From: Planomonospora parontospora
Lineage (GTDB): Bacteria; Actinomycetota; Actinomycetes; Streptosporangiales; Streptosporangiaceae
NCBI GenBank assembly: GCA_014647935.1
Contig: BMQD01000007.1
Coordinates: 267,565-331,564, forward strand
Direction: 5' to 3'
DNA length: 64,000 nucleotides
This document shows, one piece after another, positions 17,477-25,990 of the stretch. The position numbers and the translations under genes are program-made. Under the pieces are notes generated by a model, which was given only the letters and a program-made list of their open reading frames with translations, did no database searches and was not told the DNA's origin. Position 1 is the stretch's first letter; each line of letters starts with the position of its first letter.

Positions 17477-18939
17477 TTCCCGCGCCCAGACTGGTGATCG
17501 CCGCCCCCGCCTCCGGGGCCGGGAAGACCACCGTCGCCACCGGCCTCATGGCCGCGCTGACCCGCCGCGGCCTGGCGGTCTCCCCGCACAAGGTCGGACC
17601 CGACTACATCGATCCCGGCTACCACGCCCTGGCCACCGGCCGGCCCGGCCGCAACCTCGACCCGTGGCTGGTCGGGGAGGAGCTCGTCGTGCCGCTGTTC
17701 CTGCACGGCGCCGCGGGGGCCGGCATCGCGGTGATCGAGGGGGTGATGGGCCTCTACGACGGCGCGGGGTCCGGTGAGTTCGCCTCCACCGCGCACGTCG
17801 CGCGCCTGCTGGACGCCCCGGTCGTCCTCGTCGTCGACGCGGCCCGGCAGAGCAGGTCCGTGGCCGCGCTGGTGCACGGCTTCGCCTCCTACGACACCCG
17901 GCTCAGGTTCGGCGGGGTGATCCTCAACCGGGTCGGCTCGGAGCGGCACGAGAGCCTGCTGCGCGAGGCCCTCGCCGAGAGCGGCGTCCCGGTCCTCGGC
18001 GCGATCCGCCGCAGCGACGCCGTCGCCGTGCCCTCCCGCCACCTCGGCCTCGTCACCGCGACCGAGCACGGCTCCGGGGCGGCCGGGGCGATGGACGCCG
18101 CCGAGGCGCTCGTCTCGGGCTCCTGCGACCTGGACGCGCTCGTACGGCTCGCGCGCACCGCCCCGCCGCTGCCCGGCGGCCCGTGGAGTCCGGACCTCGC
18201 CGTGCGCGCCGCCGCACTCACCGGCACATCCACCGTGGTCACCGGCGCGTCCGCCGCACCGGCCGGCGCGCCCCCCGTGCGCTCCGGCGCGTCCACCGCC
18301 GCGCGGGGCGTGCCGCAGGTGCCGGAGGGCATCCGGATCGCCGTCGCCGGGGGCAGGGCCTTCACCTTCGGATACACCGAGCAGGCCGAACTGCTGGCCG
18401 CGGCCGGGGCCGAGATCGCCGCGTTCGACCCGCTCACCGACGAGGACCTGCCCGAGGGCAGCCGGGGCGTCGTCATCGGCGGAGGCTTCCCCGAGGTCTA
18501 CGCCGACGAGCTGTCCGCCAACGAGCCGCTCCGCCGGCGGATCGCCGCGTTCGGCGGGCCGATCGCCGCCGAGTGCGCGGGTCTGCTCTACCTCGCGCGG
18601 TCGCTGGACGGCAGGCCCATGTGCGGGGTCGTCGGCGCCGAGGCGGGGATGACCGGCAGGCTCACCCTCGGCTACCGTGACGCGGTCGCCGTCCGCGACT
18701 CAGTGCTGACCAGGGAGGGCGAGCGCTACCGGGGGCACGAGTTCCACCGCACCGCCGTCGAACCCGCCCCGGACCGTCCGTTGTTCCGCTGGCGGGGAGG
18801 GGCGGACGGGTTCGCCGACGGCCGGGTCACCGCCTCCTACCTGCACCTGCACTGGGCGGGTCACCCCCATCTGGCCGCACGGTTCGCCGCGGAGTGCGCC
18901 CGGCCGGAGGACCGCGCGGCCGCCCCCCGAGCCGGCTGA
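17470..18939 (+). CDS. cobB: Cobyrinate/hydrogenobyrinate a,c-diamide synthase
   Basis: A 489-residue glutamine amidotransferase of the CobB/CbiA family. The N-terminal ATPase domain has the P-loop APASGAGKTT (about residues 13-22), the switch region HKVGPDYIDPGYH and EGVMGLYDG. The C-terminal triad-type GATase domain has the nucleophile Cys in AAECAGLLYL and the His in SYLHLHWAGHP. An Ala/Pro/Thr-rich insertion of about 45 residues (about 250-295) separates the domains. The start GTG overlaps the TGA of the short frame before it. It amidates the a and c side chains of the corrin ring, acting next to cobO in the aerobic-type pathway. Confidence 0.94.
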   Translation: MSVPAPRLVIAAPASGAGKTTVATGLMAALTRRGLAVSPHKVGPDYIDPGYHALATGRPGRNLDPWLVGEELVVPLFLHGAAGAGIAVIEGVMGLYDGAGSGEFASTAHVARLLDAPVVLVVDAARQSRSVAALVHGFASYDTRLRFGGVILNRVGSERHESLLREALAESGVPVLGAIRRSDAVAVPSRHLGLVTATEHGSGAAGAMDAAEALVSGSCDLDALVRLARTAPPLPGGPWSPDLAVRAAALTGTSTVVTGASAAPAGAPPVRSGASTAARGVPQVPEGIRIAVAGGRAFTFGYTEQAELLAAAGAEIAAFDPLTDEDLPEGSRGVVIGGGFPEVYADELSANEPLRRRIAAFGGPIAAECAGLLYLARSLDGRPMCGVVGAEAGMTGRLTLGYRDAVAVRDSVLTREGERYRGHEFHRTAVEPAPDRPLFRWRGGADGFADGRVTASYLHLHWAGHPHLAARFAAECARPEDRAAAPRAG

Positions 18940-18962
18940 CCTCCGGGACGGGCCCGTCCGGG

Positions 18963-19847
18963 CTACCTCGCGAACGAGTCGGGAGGCAGCCGCGCGGCCG
19001 GGAGACGGGGCGGATCCACCGCCACCCCCTCCATCCGGAGGATCGCCGAGAGCAGGCGCGCGGCGTGGTCGGCGGTGATCCGGTCCGAGGGGTCCCGCCG
19101 GAGCAGCCCTTCCAGCACCCGGCGGAGCGGGCCCGCCTTCACCGGCGGATCGGGGTCGCGGTTGACGGCCTCGCCCAGCACCGCCAGGGAGTCCGAGCCC
19201 GGGTACGGCGGGCGGCCCTCCACCGCGAAGTACAGACTCGCGCCGAACGACCACAGGTCGGCCGCGGGGCTCGCGGTGAGGCCGCGGAGCCGCTCGGGCG
19301 CGACGTAGGCCGGCGCGCAGTGCAGCGGCACCGTGGTCGACGCGCTCGGATCCCCGTTCAGCGCCGCGATGCCGAAGTCCGCCAGCACCACCCGGTCACC
19401 CGTCAGCAGGATGTTCCCGGGGTTGATGTCCCGGTGCAGCACCCCCGCCCCGTGCGCGTGCCGCAGCCCTCCCAGCAGCTGGAAACCGATCCACGCCGTC
19501 CAGTGCACGGGCAGGTGGCCCAGGTGGGCCACCGTCTCCTTGAGGGTCAGCGCCTCCAGCAGCTCCATCACGATCCAGAGCCGCCCGCCCTCCTCCAGCA
19601 GGTCGTGCACCGCGACCACCGCCGGGTGACTCAGCCGCGCGGCCGAGCGGGCCTCGCGCATCGCCCGCCGCCGTGCGCCGTCCATGTCCGCGCCGTCCGC
19701 GCGGAACAGCGGCTGAATCTCCTTGATCGCCACGTCGCGGCGGAGCCGCAGGTCGTGGGCGCGCCAGATGATGCCCGGACCGTCCCGCCCGGTCGGCGAG
19801 ATCAGTTGATAGCGATCCCCCAGCGGTCGCCGCTTTCCCGTTCCCAT
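18963..19847 (-). CDS. Soluble Ser/Thr protein kinase
   Basis: A 294-residue Hanks-type kinase domain with no transmembrane or sensor domain. Motifs: VAIKE (ATP lysine), catalytic loop HRDINPGN, DFG and APER. The glycine-rich loop is atypical, TGRDGPGIIW, so nucleotide binding may be altered. A C-terminal tail of about 35 residues is Pro/Arg-rich. It is a tandem paralogue of the kinase at 20038-20832 (shared layout, similar HAHxxGVxHRDIxPxN). Both face away from the cobalamin operon, ending 23 nt from the cobB stop. Targets are unknown. Confidence 0.9.
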   Translation of the reverse strand: MGTGKRRPLGDRYQLISPTGRDGPGIIWRAHDLRLRRDVAIKEIQPLFRADGADMDGARRRAMREARSAARLSHPAVVAVHDLLEEGGRLWIVMELLEALTLKETVAHLGHLPVHWTAWIGFQLLGGLRHAHGAGVLHRDINPGNILLTGDRVVLADFGIAALNGDPSASTTVPLHCAPAYVAPERLRGLTASPAADLWSFGASLYFAVEGRPPYPGSDSLAVLGEAVNRDPDPPVKAGPLRRVLEGLLRRDPSDRITADHAARLLSAILRMEGVAVDPPRLPAARLPPDSFAR

Positions 19848-19953
19848 GGACCACCTGCTGCACGTAGAAACCGGGCCCCTCCGTGCATCGATGTTTTCAT
19901 CTGGAACGGTGCATGACCGGGTGACGACATGTATCGCATATAACGATTAAGTT

Positions 19954-19989
19954 GCACGAATGGCATGGAATGCCATTCGTGCCTTTTTT
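19954..19989 (+). terminator. Intrinsic terminator with U-tract, plus-strand oriented
   Basis: A perfect 13-bp stem (19954-19966 with 19970-19982) with a 3-nt loop is followed by CTTTTTT. This is a textbook rho-independent terminator and an AT-rich exception in this genome. It works for plus-strand transcripts, yet the genes on both sides are minus-strand kinases. It may stop an unannotated plus-strand RNA or read-through, or act as a hairpin in both directions. Confidence 0.75.
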
Positions 19990-20037
19990 CGATTTCGGTG
20001 CTGACCGGAAGCGTATTTCCGGGATGACCGGGACGGC

Positions 20038-20832
20038 TCAGGCCGCGCTGTGGCGGCGCAGGTTCACCAGCATCGCGTACGTCTGCTCGGACGTCAGCCG
20101 GGCCGCCGGGTCCTTGCGGAGCAGGCCCCGCAGCACCGGCTCCAGAGCCCCCGCCCGCTTCGGCGCGCGCGGCGGCTCCTGCAGGGCCGCCATCAGGGCG
20201 GCCATGGAGTCCACGGTGCGGAACGGCGTCCTGCCCTCCACCGCCATGTAGAGCGTCGCGCCGAACGACCACATGTCGGCCTCGCGCGTGCCGCCCCTGC
20301 CCTGCAGGGTCTCCGGCGCGATGAACGCCGGAGTGCCGCGCATCGAGGTCGTCGCCGTGCTCTCGAACCCCGCGAAGCCGAAGTCCGCCAGCACCACCCG
20401 GTCACCGGTCAGCATGATGTTGGCGGGCTTGATGTCCCGGTGGACCACCCCGCCGTCGTGCGCGTGCCGCAGCGCCTCCAGCAGCCGCCGCCCCATCTTC
20501 GCCACGAGCTCCGCGGGGAGCGGGCCCGCCTGCACCACGGTGTCGTGCAGGGTCAGCGCCTCGAGGAACTCCATGACGATCCAGAGTCGCTCGGCCTCCT
20601 CCGCCAGGTTGTGCACCGTCACGATGCCCCGGTGGCTCAGGCGGGCGGCCATCCGCGCCTCCTTGACCACCCGGCGCCGCCGTTCGGCCGCGCCGGGTCC
20701 CGGAGGCAGGGCGATCTCCTTGAGCGCGACGTCCCTCTCCAGCAGCAGGTCGTAGGCCCGCCACACGACGCCTGTCGCCCCCTGTCCCACGGGGGCGACG
20801 AGCTGGTACCGGCCGGCGACGATGGTGCTCAC
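20038..20832 (-). CDS. Soluble Ser/Thr protein kinase
   Basis: A 264-residue kinase domain only. The glycine loop is regular (VGQGATGVVW), with VALKE, HRDIKPAN, DFG and APE in order, so catalytic competence is expected. No membrane segment, PASTA or other sensor domain is present. The start is GTG at 20832. It is the better conserved member of a tandem pair with 18963-19847 and probably arose by duplication. A role with the FHA protein at 563-2092 is conceivable but there is no direct evidence. Confidence 0.92.
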   Translation of the reverse strand: MSTIVAGRYQLVAPVGQGATGVVWRAYDLLLERDVALKEIALPPGPGAAERRRRVVKEARMAARLSHRGIVTVHNLAEEAERLWIVMEFLEALTLHDTVVQAGPLPAELVAKMGRRLLEALRHAHDGGVVHRDIKPANIMLTGDRVVLADFGFAGFESTATTSMRGTPAFIAPETLQGRGGTREADMWSFGATLYMAVEGRTPFRTVDSMAALMAALQEPPRAPKRAGALEPVLRGLLRKDPAARLTSEQTYAMLVNLRRHSAA

Positions 20833-20930
20833 GGGGCAATGATCCCAGGGATCGGAGGCGAAGACCTAATTGGACCGCTCCAGAAGTGATCGATCACCCG
20901 AAAAGGTGTGAATCTACGCCGTAAAGGGCC

Positions 20931-21335
20931 TCAAACGAGACCGATTCCGAGGCTGAGGGTCCCGGCTCCCAGGGAGATCCCACCGAGTGCCACCAGCCAG
21001 ATGAGCTTGTTGGGCCTGGTGTCCGAGGGCCGCACGACCGATAGGAAGAAGCCGAGGGGCATCAGGATCGGCGCGGCCACGATCAGCGCCCGCGTCAGGC
21101 TCTTCACGCCCTCGGACAGGTCGGCCCGGTCGATGTAGAGCAGGGCGACCAGGGCGAAGAGCACCAGGACGCCCGCGTGGGCGTGGCCCGCCCGCCACAG
21201 GCCGCGCCGGACCGGATTGTCCAGGTAGCCGGGGATGTCGCGCATGATGTGCGCGAGCAGTGAGAGTCCGCCGAAGGCCACGGCGGGAACGGTGATGAGC
21301 AGCACTCCGGCGGTGCTCAGGGACGACGGCGACAT
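20931..21335 (-). CDS. Small four-helix membrane protein, unknown function
   Basis: A 134-residue protein with four predicted membrane helices: residues about 8-28, 47-66, 83-103 and 112-132. A His pair (HAHAGVLVLF) sits at the start of helix two, a position that could bind metal or haem. I do not recognise the family. The ATG has a GAGGAG ribosome site, and a consensus promoter with an overlapping palindrome lies upstream (21373-21401), so expression is probably switched by a dedicated repressor. It diverges from pup with 216 nt between. Confidence 0.7.
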   Translation of the reverse strand: MSPSSLSTAGVLLITVPAVAFGGLSLLAHIMRDIPGYLDNPVRRGLWRAGHAHAGVLVLFALVALLYIDRADLSEGVKSLTRALIVAAPILMPLGFFLSVVRPSDTRPNKLIWLVALGGISLGAGTLSLGIGLV

Positions 21336-21372
21336 GCGAAGGGTCTCCTCGGTTGGATAGTAGCGCTGCCTA

Positions 21373-21401
21373 ATTATTGGGTAGTATGACTATCTAGTCA
21401 A
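21373..21401 (-). promoter_or_regulatory. Promoter with overlapping palindromic operator
   Basis: On the minus strand, TTGACT (21401-21396) and AATAAT (21378-21373) are spaced by exactly 17 nt. The perfect dyad TGACTA-TC-TAGTCA (21387-21400) covers the -35 box and spacer. This is the layout of a repressor-controlled promoter. It serves the membrane protein at 20931-21335. The regulator is not obvious in the window. Confidence 0.7.
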
Positions 21402-21551
21402 GCGGTGGATTTGCCTCGGAGGCGGAGGGGGAGGTTGTCTGGCGGACGCGACCCGGGTGGCGGGCAAAGATCGCGGGCTGATCCGCGCGAAATGTCTGCC
21501 GGTTCGGGGAAGATACGGAGTACAGACGTCCCCCAGGCGGAGGTGCCACAG

Positions 21552-21761
21552 ATGGCTAGCAAGGACACCGGCGGCCAGAAGCAGACCGGCCGGACCGACC
21601 GTGAGCTCGAGGAGGTCGAGGCCTCCTCGACCTCCGACGTCCAGGAGCGCCAGGAGAAGCTCTCGGACGATGTCGACTCGATCCTGGACGAGATCGACGA
21701 AGTCCTCGAAGAGAATGCGGAGGAATTCGTGCGCAGTTACGTACAGAAGGGCGGAGAGTAG
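21552..21761 (+). CDS. pup: Prokaryotic ubiquitin-like protein Pup
   Basis: A 69-residue, highly acidic, largely disordered protein. The C-terminal half carries the family helix (VDSILDEIDEVLEENAEEFV) that binds the ARC coiled coil, and the C terminus is VQKGGE. The final residue is Glu, not Gln, so the gamma-carboxylate is ready for PafA-catalysed isopeptide formation without Dop deamidation. The start ATG has GGCGGAGGT upstream. Unusually, pup is 9.2 kb from dop. The endonuclease-like gene starts about 40 nt after it. Confidence 0.97.
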   Translation: MASKDTGGQKQTGRTDRELEEVEASSTSDVQERQEKLSDDVDSILDEIDEVLEENAEEFVRSYVQKGGE

Positions 21762-21801
21762 GGTAAAACGGACGCGGTGCGGGTGGGGTGGGTTGTCGAA
21801 A

Positions 21802-22794
21802 GTGACAGATGAGGCGGCAGGCGATTCCAAAGTCTGCAGAGACTGCGGCATCCTGAAGCCGGTCAGTGGGTTCTGGCGTCGCAAGCAGTCGGCCGACGGG
21901 CTGGCGCTGTACTGTAAGCCCTGTTTCGGCAAGCGCAATGCCGCTTCCTATCGGGGACAACAGAAAAAGGTAGGTAAGACGCCGAGGCCTTATCGTCCAT
22001 GGAGTGACGTACCGGAGGGGATGAAGTTCTGTCCCGGATGCCAGGACGTCAAATCGCGCGCCGAGTTCGGTAGGAACCGGGCTGCCAACGATGGCCTGAC
22101 AAGCTACTGCAGGCCATGTCACACCCTGGTCATACGAGCCATCAAGGTGAAAAACCACGGCAGCGAGCGCAACTATCGACTGAGGCATCGATACGGCATC
22201 ACCGAGGCCGAGGCCGACCGGATGCACGCGGAGCAGGGCGGGCTCTGCGCGATCTGCCGGGAGGGCGAGGCCGAGCACGTCGACCACTGCCATGAGACCG
22301 GCCGGGTGCGGGGGCTGCTCTGCTTCAACTGCAACAACGGGCTGGGGCACTTCCGGGACGACCTGAGGGTCATGGATCTGGCCGTGCTCTACCTGCTCGG
22401 CCAGGTGCCCTGGCCGGAGGGCGATCTCGAACCGTGCTCGGCGCCGCGGAGGGAGCCTGCCCCGACACGGAGCTACCACCTCACCGGCCGATATCGGATC
22501 ACCGCCGCCGACGCCGACCGCATGCTCGACCGGCAGAAGGGGTGGTGCGTGGTCTGCTGGATGCGTCCGGCGGAGCACGTCGACCACGACCATGACACGG
22601 GCGGGGTGCGGCACGCGCTCTGCCTGCCCTGCAACAGTGGTCTGGGGCAGTTCCGGGACAGCGCGCGGGTGGTCGAGGCGGCGATCCACTATCTCAGGGA
22701 GGCCTGGGGAGAGACCACCGACGAGGAGGAGATCGCCCGTCTCGCCGCCGCCGAGGACGAGGCGTGGCGCGGACTGCTCGAGGCCGTCAGCTGA
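21802..22794 (+). CDS. Protein with tandem endonuclease VII-type (His-Me finger) domains
   Basis: About 330 residues from GTG 21802 (TTG 21793 is an alternative). Two N-terminal Cys repeats (CRDCG...YCKPC and CPGCQ...YCRPC) look like zinc-binding hairpins. Two recombination endonuclease VII-like modules follow, each with CxxC, then EHVDHCHETG / EHVDHDHDTG, then a distal C..CNxGLG pair. The His-Asp-His core is intact in both. Internal duplication of the module is unusual. The family resolves branched DNA in phage T4, but chromosomal roles are unknown. It lies between pup and prcB, 40 nt after pup and possibly cotranscribed, and overlaps the convergent mannosidase gene by 8 nt. Confidence 0.8.
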   Translation: MTDEAAGDSKVCRDCGILKPVSGFWRRKQSADGLALYCKPCFGKRNAASYRGQQKKVGKTPRPYRPWSDVPEGMKFCPGCQDVKSRAEFGRNRAANDGLTSYCRPCHTLVIRAIKVKNHGSERNYRLRHRYGITEAEADRMHAEQGGLCAICREGEAEHVDHCHETGRVRGLLCFNCNNGLGHFRDDLRVMDLAVLYLLGQVPWPEGDLEPCSAPRREPAPTRSYHLTGRYRITAADADRMLDRQKGWCVVCWMRPAEHVDHDHDTGGVRHALCLPCNSGLGQFRDSARVVEAAIHYLREAWGETTDEEEIARLAAAEDEAWRGLLEAVS

Positions 22795-25741
22795 TCAGGT
22801 GAACGGTCGCGATCTCGAAGGGGCGCAGCGGTAGCCGTACGGCGCCGCCGGTGACCTCCAGCCGCTCGCCCGCCGTGCCGAGCAGGTCGGCGCGGCGGGC
22901 GGCGGTGAAGGAGCCGCGGATCACCGCCCCGGTGGCGGCCGGATGCTCGGCGACCAGGCGGAGCTCCAGTGCGTCGCCGCGCTCGCGCAGCGCCGTCAGC
23001 ACCACGCCCCGGCCCTCGACGCAGAGCCGCCCGCCGGTGCCCGCCGTGGGCCCGGCCGCCGGAGAGGCGCGGACATCGCCTCCCGAGCCCGGTACGGCCA
23101 GCAGTTCGTGGCGATACTCCTCGGCCAGGCGGGGCAGGCCCGCCTCGTCCCAGGTGCCCGCGTGCGGGAGCACGGCGAAGCGCATCGCGGTGGGGCCGGG
23201 GCACTGGGCGGCGGGGGTGGGCAGCTGCGGACCGGCGGGCCGTTCGCGGCGGGCGTTGCGGTCGCGCGACAGGTGGCCCACGGAGCGGAGCAGGGTCAGG
23301 GCGAGCTCTCCGCCGGTCAGCTCGTACTCGGTGACCTGGTCGAGCAGGACGGCGAGGCCGCCCGCGGCGACGAAGCCCTCGGCGGGGAAGGTGGGCAGGG
23401 GGTGCTCGCCGCAGCCGCCCTCGGCGGTCAGGCCGCGCCGGACGACGGCCAGCTGCCCCTCGGCGAAGGACTCGGCGGCGGGCCGGGGGAGCGGGGCGTG
23501 CCAGCGGACCCGGTGGTCGCGGGCGCGGTTGTCGAAGGAGGTCTCCAGCCGCAGGTACGGCTCGCCGGCGCGGAGCTCGGCGCGGGTGGTGACCGTGACG
23601 GGCTCGGTGTCCTCGGAGCGGCCGTGCTCCCAGGACTCGGCGGGCCAGCGGTAGGTGCGCCGGATCTCCAGCACCGACACCAGCGGTCCGGCGCAGACGC
23701 TCTCGACCTCGACGGAGACGGGGGTGTCGACCTGGAGGTCGTGGCGGGGCGGCGCGTGGTCGTAGGTGTCCCCGGCGTCGCCGCCGTCGACGATGCGGCC
23801 GACGCCGTGGGCCTGCGCGTCGCGGGAGGCGAGGGAGAGGGTGCCGTCGGGGGCGACGGCGACGCGGAGCAGGCCGTTGTCGAGGGCGCCCTCGGCGGGG
23901 CGGCTCCAGCGGGGGCCGTCCGGGGCGGAGGGATGGGACGCGGCGGCTCGGTCCGGTGTCTCCGCGGCGGCGGGTGCCGAGCCGGAGGGGCCCGCGGCCG
24001 GGGGCTCCGGAGCGGGGGGTTCCGCGGCGGACGCGGTGGTGGGTCCGGGCTCCGTGGCGGGTCCGGTGACGGGCGCCGCGGTCAGGACGGTGCGGCCGAG
24101 GGGCGGGACGGTGACGAGGGCGGCGACGGTGACGACGGGCTCGGCGAGGGTGCGCACGCGCCAGGGGCCGGGGCGGGCCGCCGCGCCGTCGAGGACGGCG
24201 CGGCGCAGGTCGGCGTAGTCGTACCCGGAGGAGCCGTGGCGGCCGACGACGACGGTGAAGAGATCCTCCTCGGCGCTCCAGGAGACGATCTCCTGACCGG
24301 ACGTCTCGCGGTCGTGGATCCGGCCGAGGAGCCGGGTGAGGTCGTCCACGACGGTCTCGCCGAGCAGGGTGGGGGCGAGCTCGAGCCGCTGCAGCGGCAC
24401 CGGCTCCCCGCCGGGGCCGAGCAGCCGGGAGCGGGCCTCGGGGAGGTCGGCCAGGACCAGGGCGGTCCGGGTGAAGGGGGAGGGGTTGACGGCCACGAGC
24501 CGATCGCGGCCGGCCCGGTCGGCGAGGGAGGCGCCGACCAGGTCGACGACGGCCTGGGCGGTCTGCTCGGCCTCGGCGATGCGGGCGGCGACCTGCTGGG
24601 CGGTCTCGTCGGATCCGCAGCCGGTGACGGAGTCGTGCCCGCTGCAGGCGATGAGGCGGCGCCAGGCCGCGTCGAGGAGCAGCCGCGCGGCGGAACCGGC
24701 GCCGTCCGGCCGGGCGGCACCGGAGACGTCGTCCGGGCCGGCGTCGGAGGTGCTCTGCGGACCATGGACGCCGTCGGAGGTGCCGTGGGGGCCACGGACG
24801 CCCTCGGCGGCGCCGCCGGGCAGCCAGAGGGCGGCCAGCGGTTCGGCGTAGCGGATGAGGACGCGTTCGGCGCGTGCCATGGCCCGCTTGACGGGGACCC
24901 GGGCGGAGACGACGCCGGGCAGGAGGTGGGCGCGGGCGTGGGAGCGCAGCTCGCCCTCCACGACGGGCAGGCCGTCGACGGACGGGCCGCGGGCGGCGAG
25001 GTACTCGCCGAGGGTGGCCAGGCGCAGCCCGGCCGCGGTGACTTCCGGGTCGGGGGTGGTGTGGTCGTTGCCGTACATGGCCAGCACGGGGCCGTCCGGG
25101 TGCCAGGGGCGCAGGGTCTCGGTGAGGGCGGCCAGCCGGTCGGCCAGCGCCTCGGCGGGGCCGCTGAGCAGATGGGCGGCGTTGCCGTACCCGCCGGGGA
25201 GGTACTGGGTCCGGACGGCGGTGCCGTCCGCGCCGGTCCACGCGAAGGCGGCGCGGTCGACGCGGGCGGGCACGCCGCGCCAGAGGCAGGCGTGCTCGAA
25301 CCCGGCCAGCCGGAGGATCTGCGGCATCTGGGCGCAGTGGCCGAACTGGTCGGGGAGGTAGCCGACGCGCATCGCGCCGCCGAGCTTCTCGGCGCCGCGC
25401 ACGCCGTACTCGAGGTTGCGGATGAGGGTCTCGCCCGCGCACAGGAACTCGTCGGCGAGGACGAGCCACGGGCCGGCGGCGAGGCGGCCCCCGGCGACGA
25501 GGGCCTCGACCAGCGGCCTGCGCTCGGGCCGCACCTCCAGGTAGTCCTCCAGCGCGGCGAGCTGGCCGTCCATGGTGAAGCGGTGGGCGGGGTCGGCGGC
25601 CAGGGCGTCGAGGACCCGGTCGAGCATGCGGACCAGCCCGGCGCGGAAGCGCTGGAAGGGCAGGTACCACTCGCGGTCCCAGTGGGTGTGCGGGACGACG
25701 GTGATCTCGTCGATGCCGGTGACGTCGGTGTCAGGCGCCAT
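22787..25741 (-). CDS. GH38 alpha-mannosidase
   Basis: A 984-residue glycoside hydrolase family 38 enzyme. The zinc/substrate motif HTHWDREWY is at residues about 18-26 and the nucleophile region GYLPDQFGHCAQMPQI follows near residue 125. SGHDSVTGCGSDE carries a later active-site His. A Pro/Ala/Glu-rich insertion of about 70 residues (about 560-630) breaks the beta-sandwich region and is probably a lineage-specific linker. No signal peptide is seen, so it should act in the cytoplasm on mannosylglycans. The ATG at 25741 has GGGGGAG upstream. It is transcribed against the proteasome genes and separates the endonuclease gene from prcB. Confidence 0.93.
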   Translation of the reverse strand: MAPDTDVTGIDEITVVPHTHWDREWYLPFQRFRAGLVRMLDRVLDALAADPAHRFTMDGQLAALEDYLEVRPERRPLVEALVAGGRLAAGPWLVLADEFLCAGETLIRNLEYGVRGAEKLGGAMRVGYLPDQFGHCAQMPQILRLAGFEHACLWRGVPARVDRAAFAWTGADGTAVRTQYLPGGYGNAAHLLSGPAEALADRLAALTETLRPWHPDGPVLAMYGNDHTTPDPEVTAAGLRLATLGEYLAARGPSVDGLPVVEGELRSHARAHLLPGVVSARVPVKRAMARAERVLIRYAEPLAALWLPGGAAEGVRGPHGTSDGVHGPQSTSDAGPDDVSGAARPDGAGSAARLLLDAAWRRLIACSGHDSVTGCGSDETAQQVAARIAEAEQTAQAVVDLVGASLADRAGRDRLVAVNPSPFTRTALVLADLPEARSRLLGPGGEPVPLQRLELAPTLLGETVVDDLTRLLGRIHDRETSGQEIVSWSAEEDLFTVVVGRHGSSGYDYADLRRAVLDGAAARPGPWRVRTLAEPVVTVAALVTVPPLGRTVLTAAPVTGPATEPGPTTASAAEPPAPEPPAAGPSGSAPAAAETPDRAAASHPSAPDGPRWSRPAEGALDNGLLRVAVAPDGTLSLASRDAQAHGVGRIVDGGDAGDTYDHAPPRHDLQVDTPVSVEVESVCAGPLVSVLEIRRTYRWPAESWEHGRSEDTEPVTVTTRAELRAGEPYLRLETSFDNRARDHRVRWHAPLPRPAAESFAEGQLAVVRRGLTAEGGCGEHPLPTFPAEGFVAAGGLAVLLDQVTEYELTGGELALTLLRSVGHLSRDRNARRERPAGPQLPTPAAQCPGPTAMRFAVLPHAGTWDEAGLPRLAEEYRHELLAVPGSGGDVRASPAAGPTAGTGGRLCVEGRGVVLTALRERGDALELRLVAEHPAATGAVIRGSFTAARRADLLGTAGERLEVTGGAVRLPLRPFEIATVHLIS

Positions 25742-25990
25742 GGGCTCCCCCGGGTGAGTCCGCTCCGATGATTCCCCGCGCGGCCACGATAGCGGCGGGC
25801 CGCGCGGCGGGCGCGGGGTGCGGGGAATCGGGAACCCGGGCGGACCGGGTTCGCGCTGAGCTGATCGAGGGGAGTGCATGGGGGACGGATGGGTGAGTAG
25901 GGTCAGGCGTTAGGCGAGCACACCGGTAGGGCTGTCGGCCTTGCCCTCCGGCGTCGCTCGAACATGTACGGAAGTCTTGGAGGGAGTCGC

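Noticed and set aside
22943-25771. 942-residue plus-strand frame opposite the mannosidase
   Set aside because: Gly/Ala/Val-rich shadow of a gene with clear GH38 motifs.
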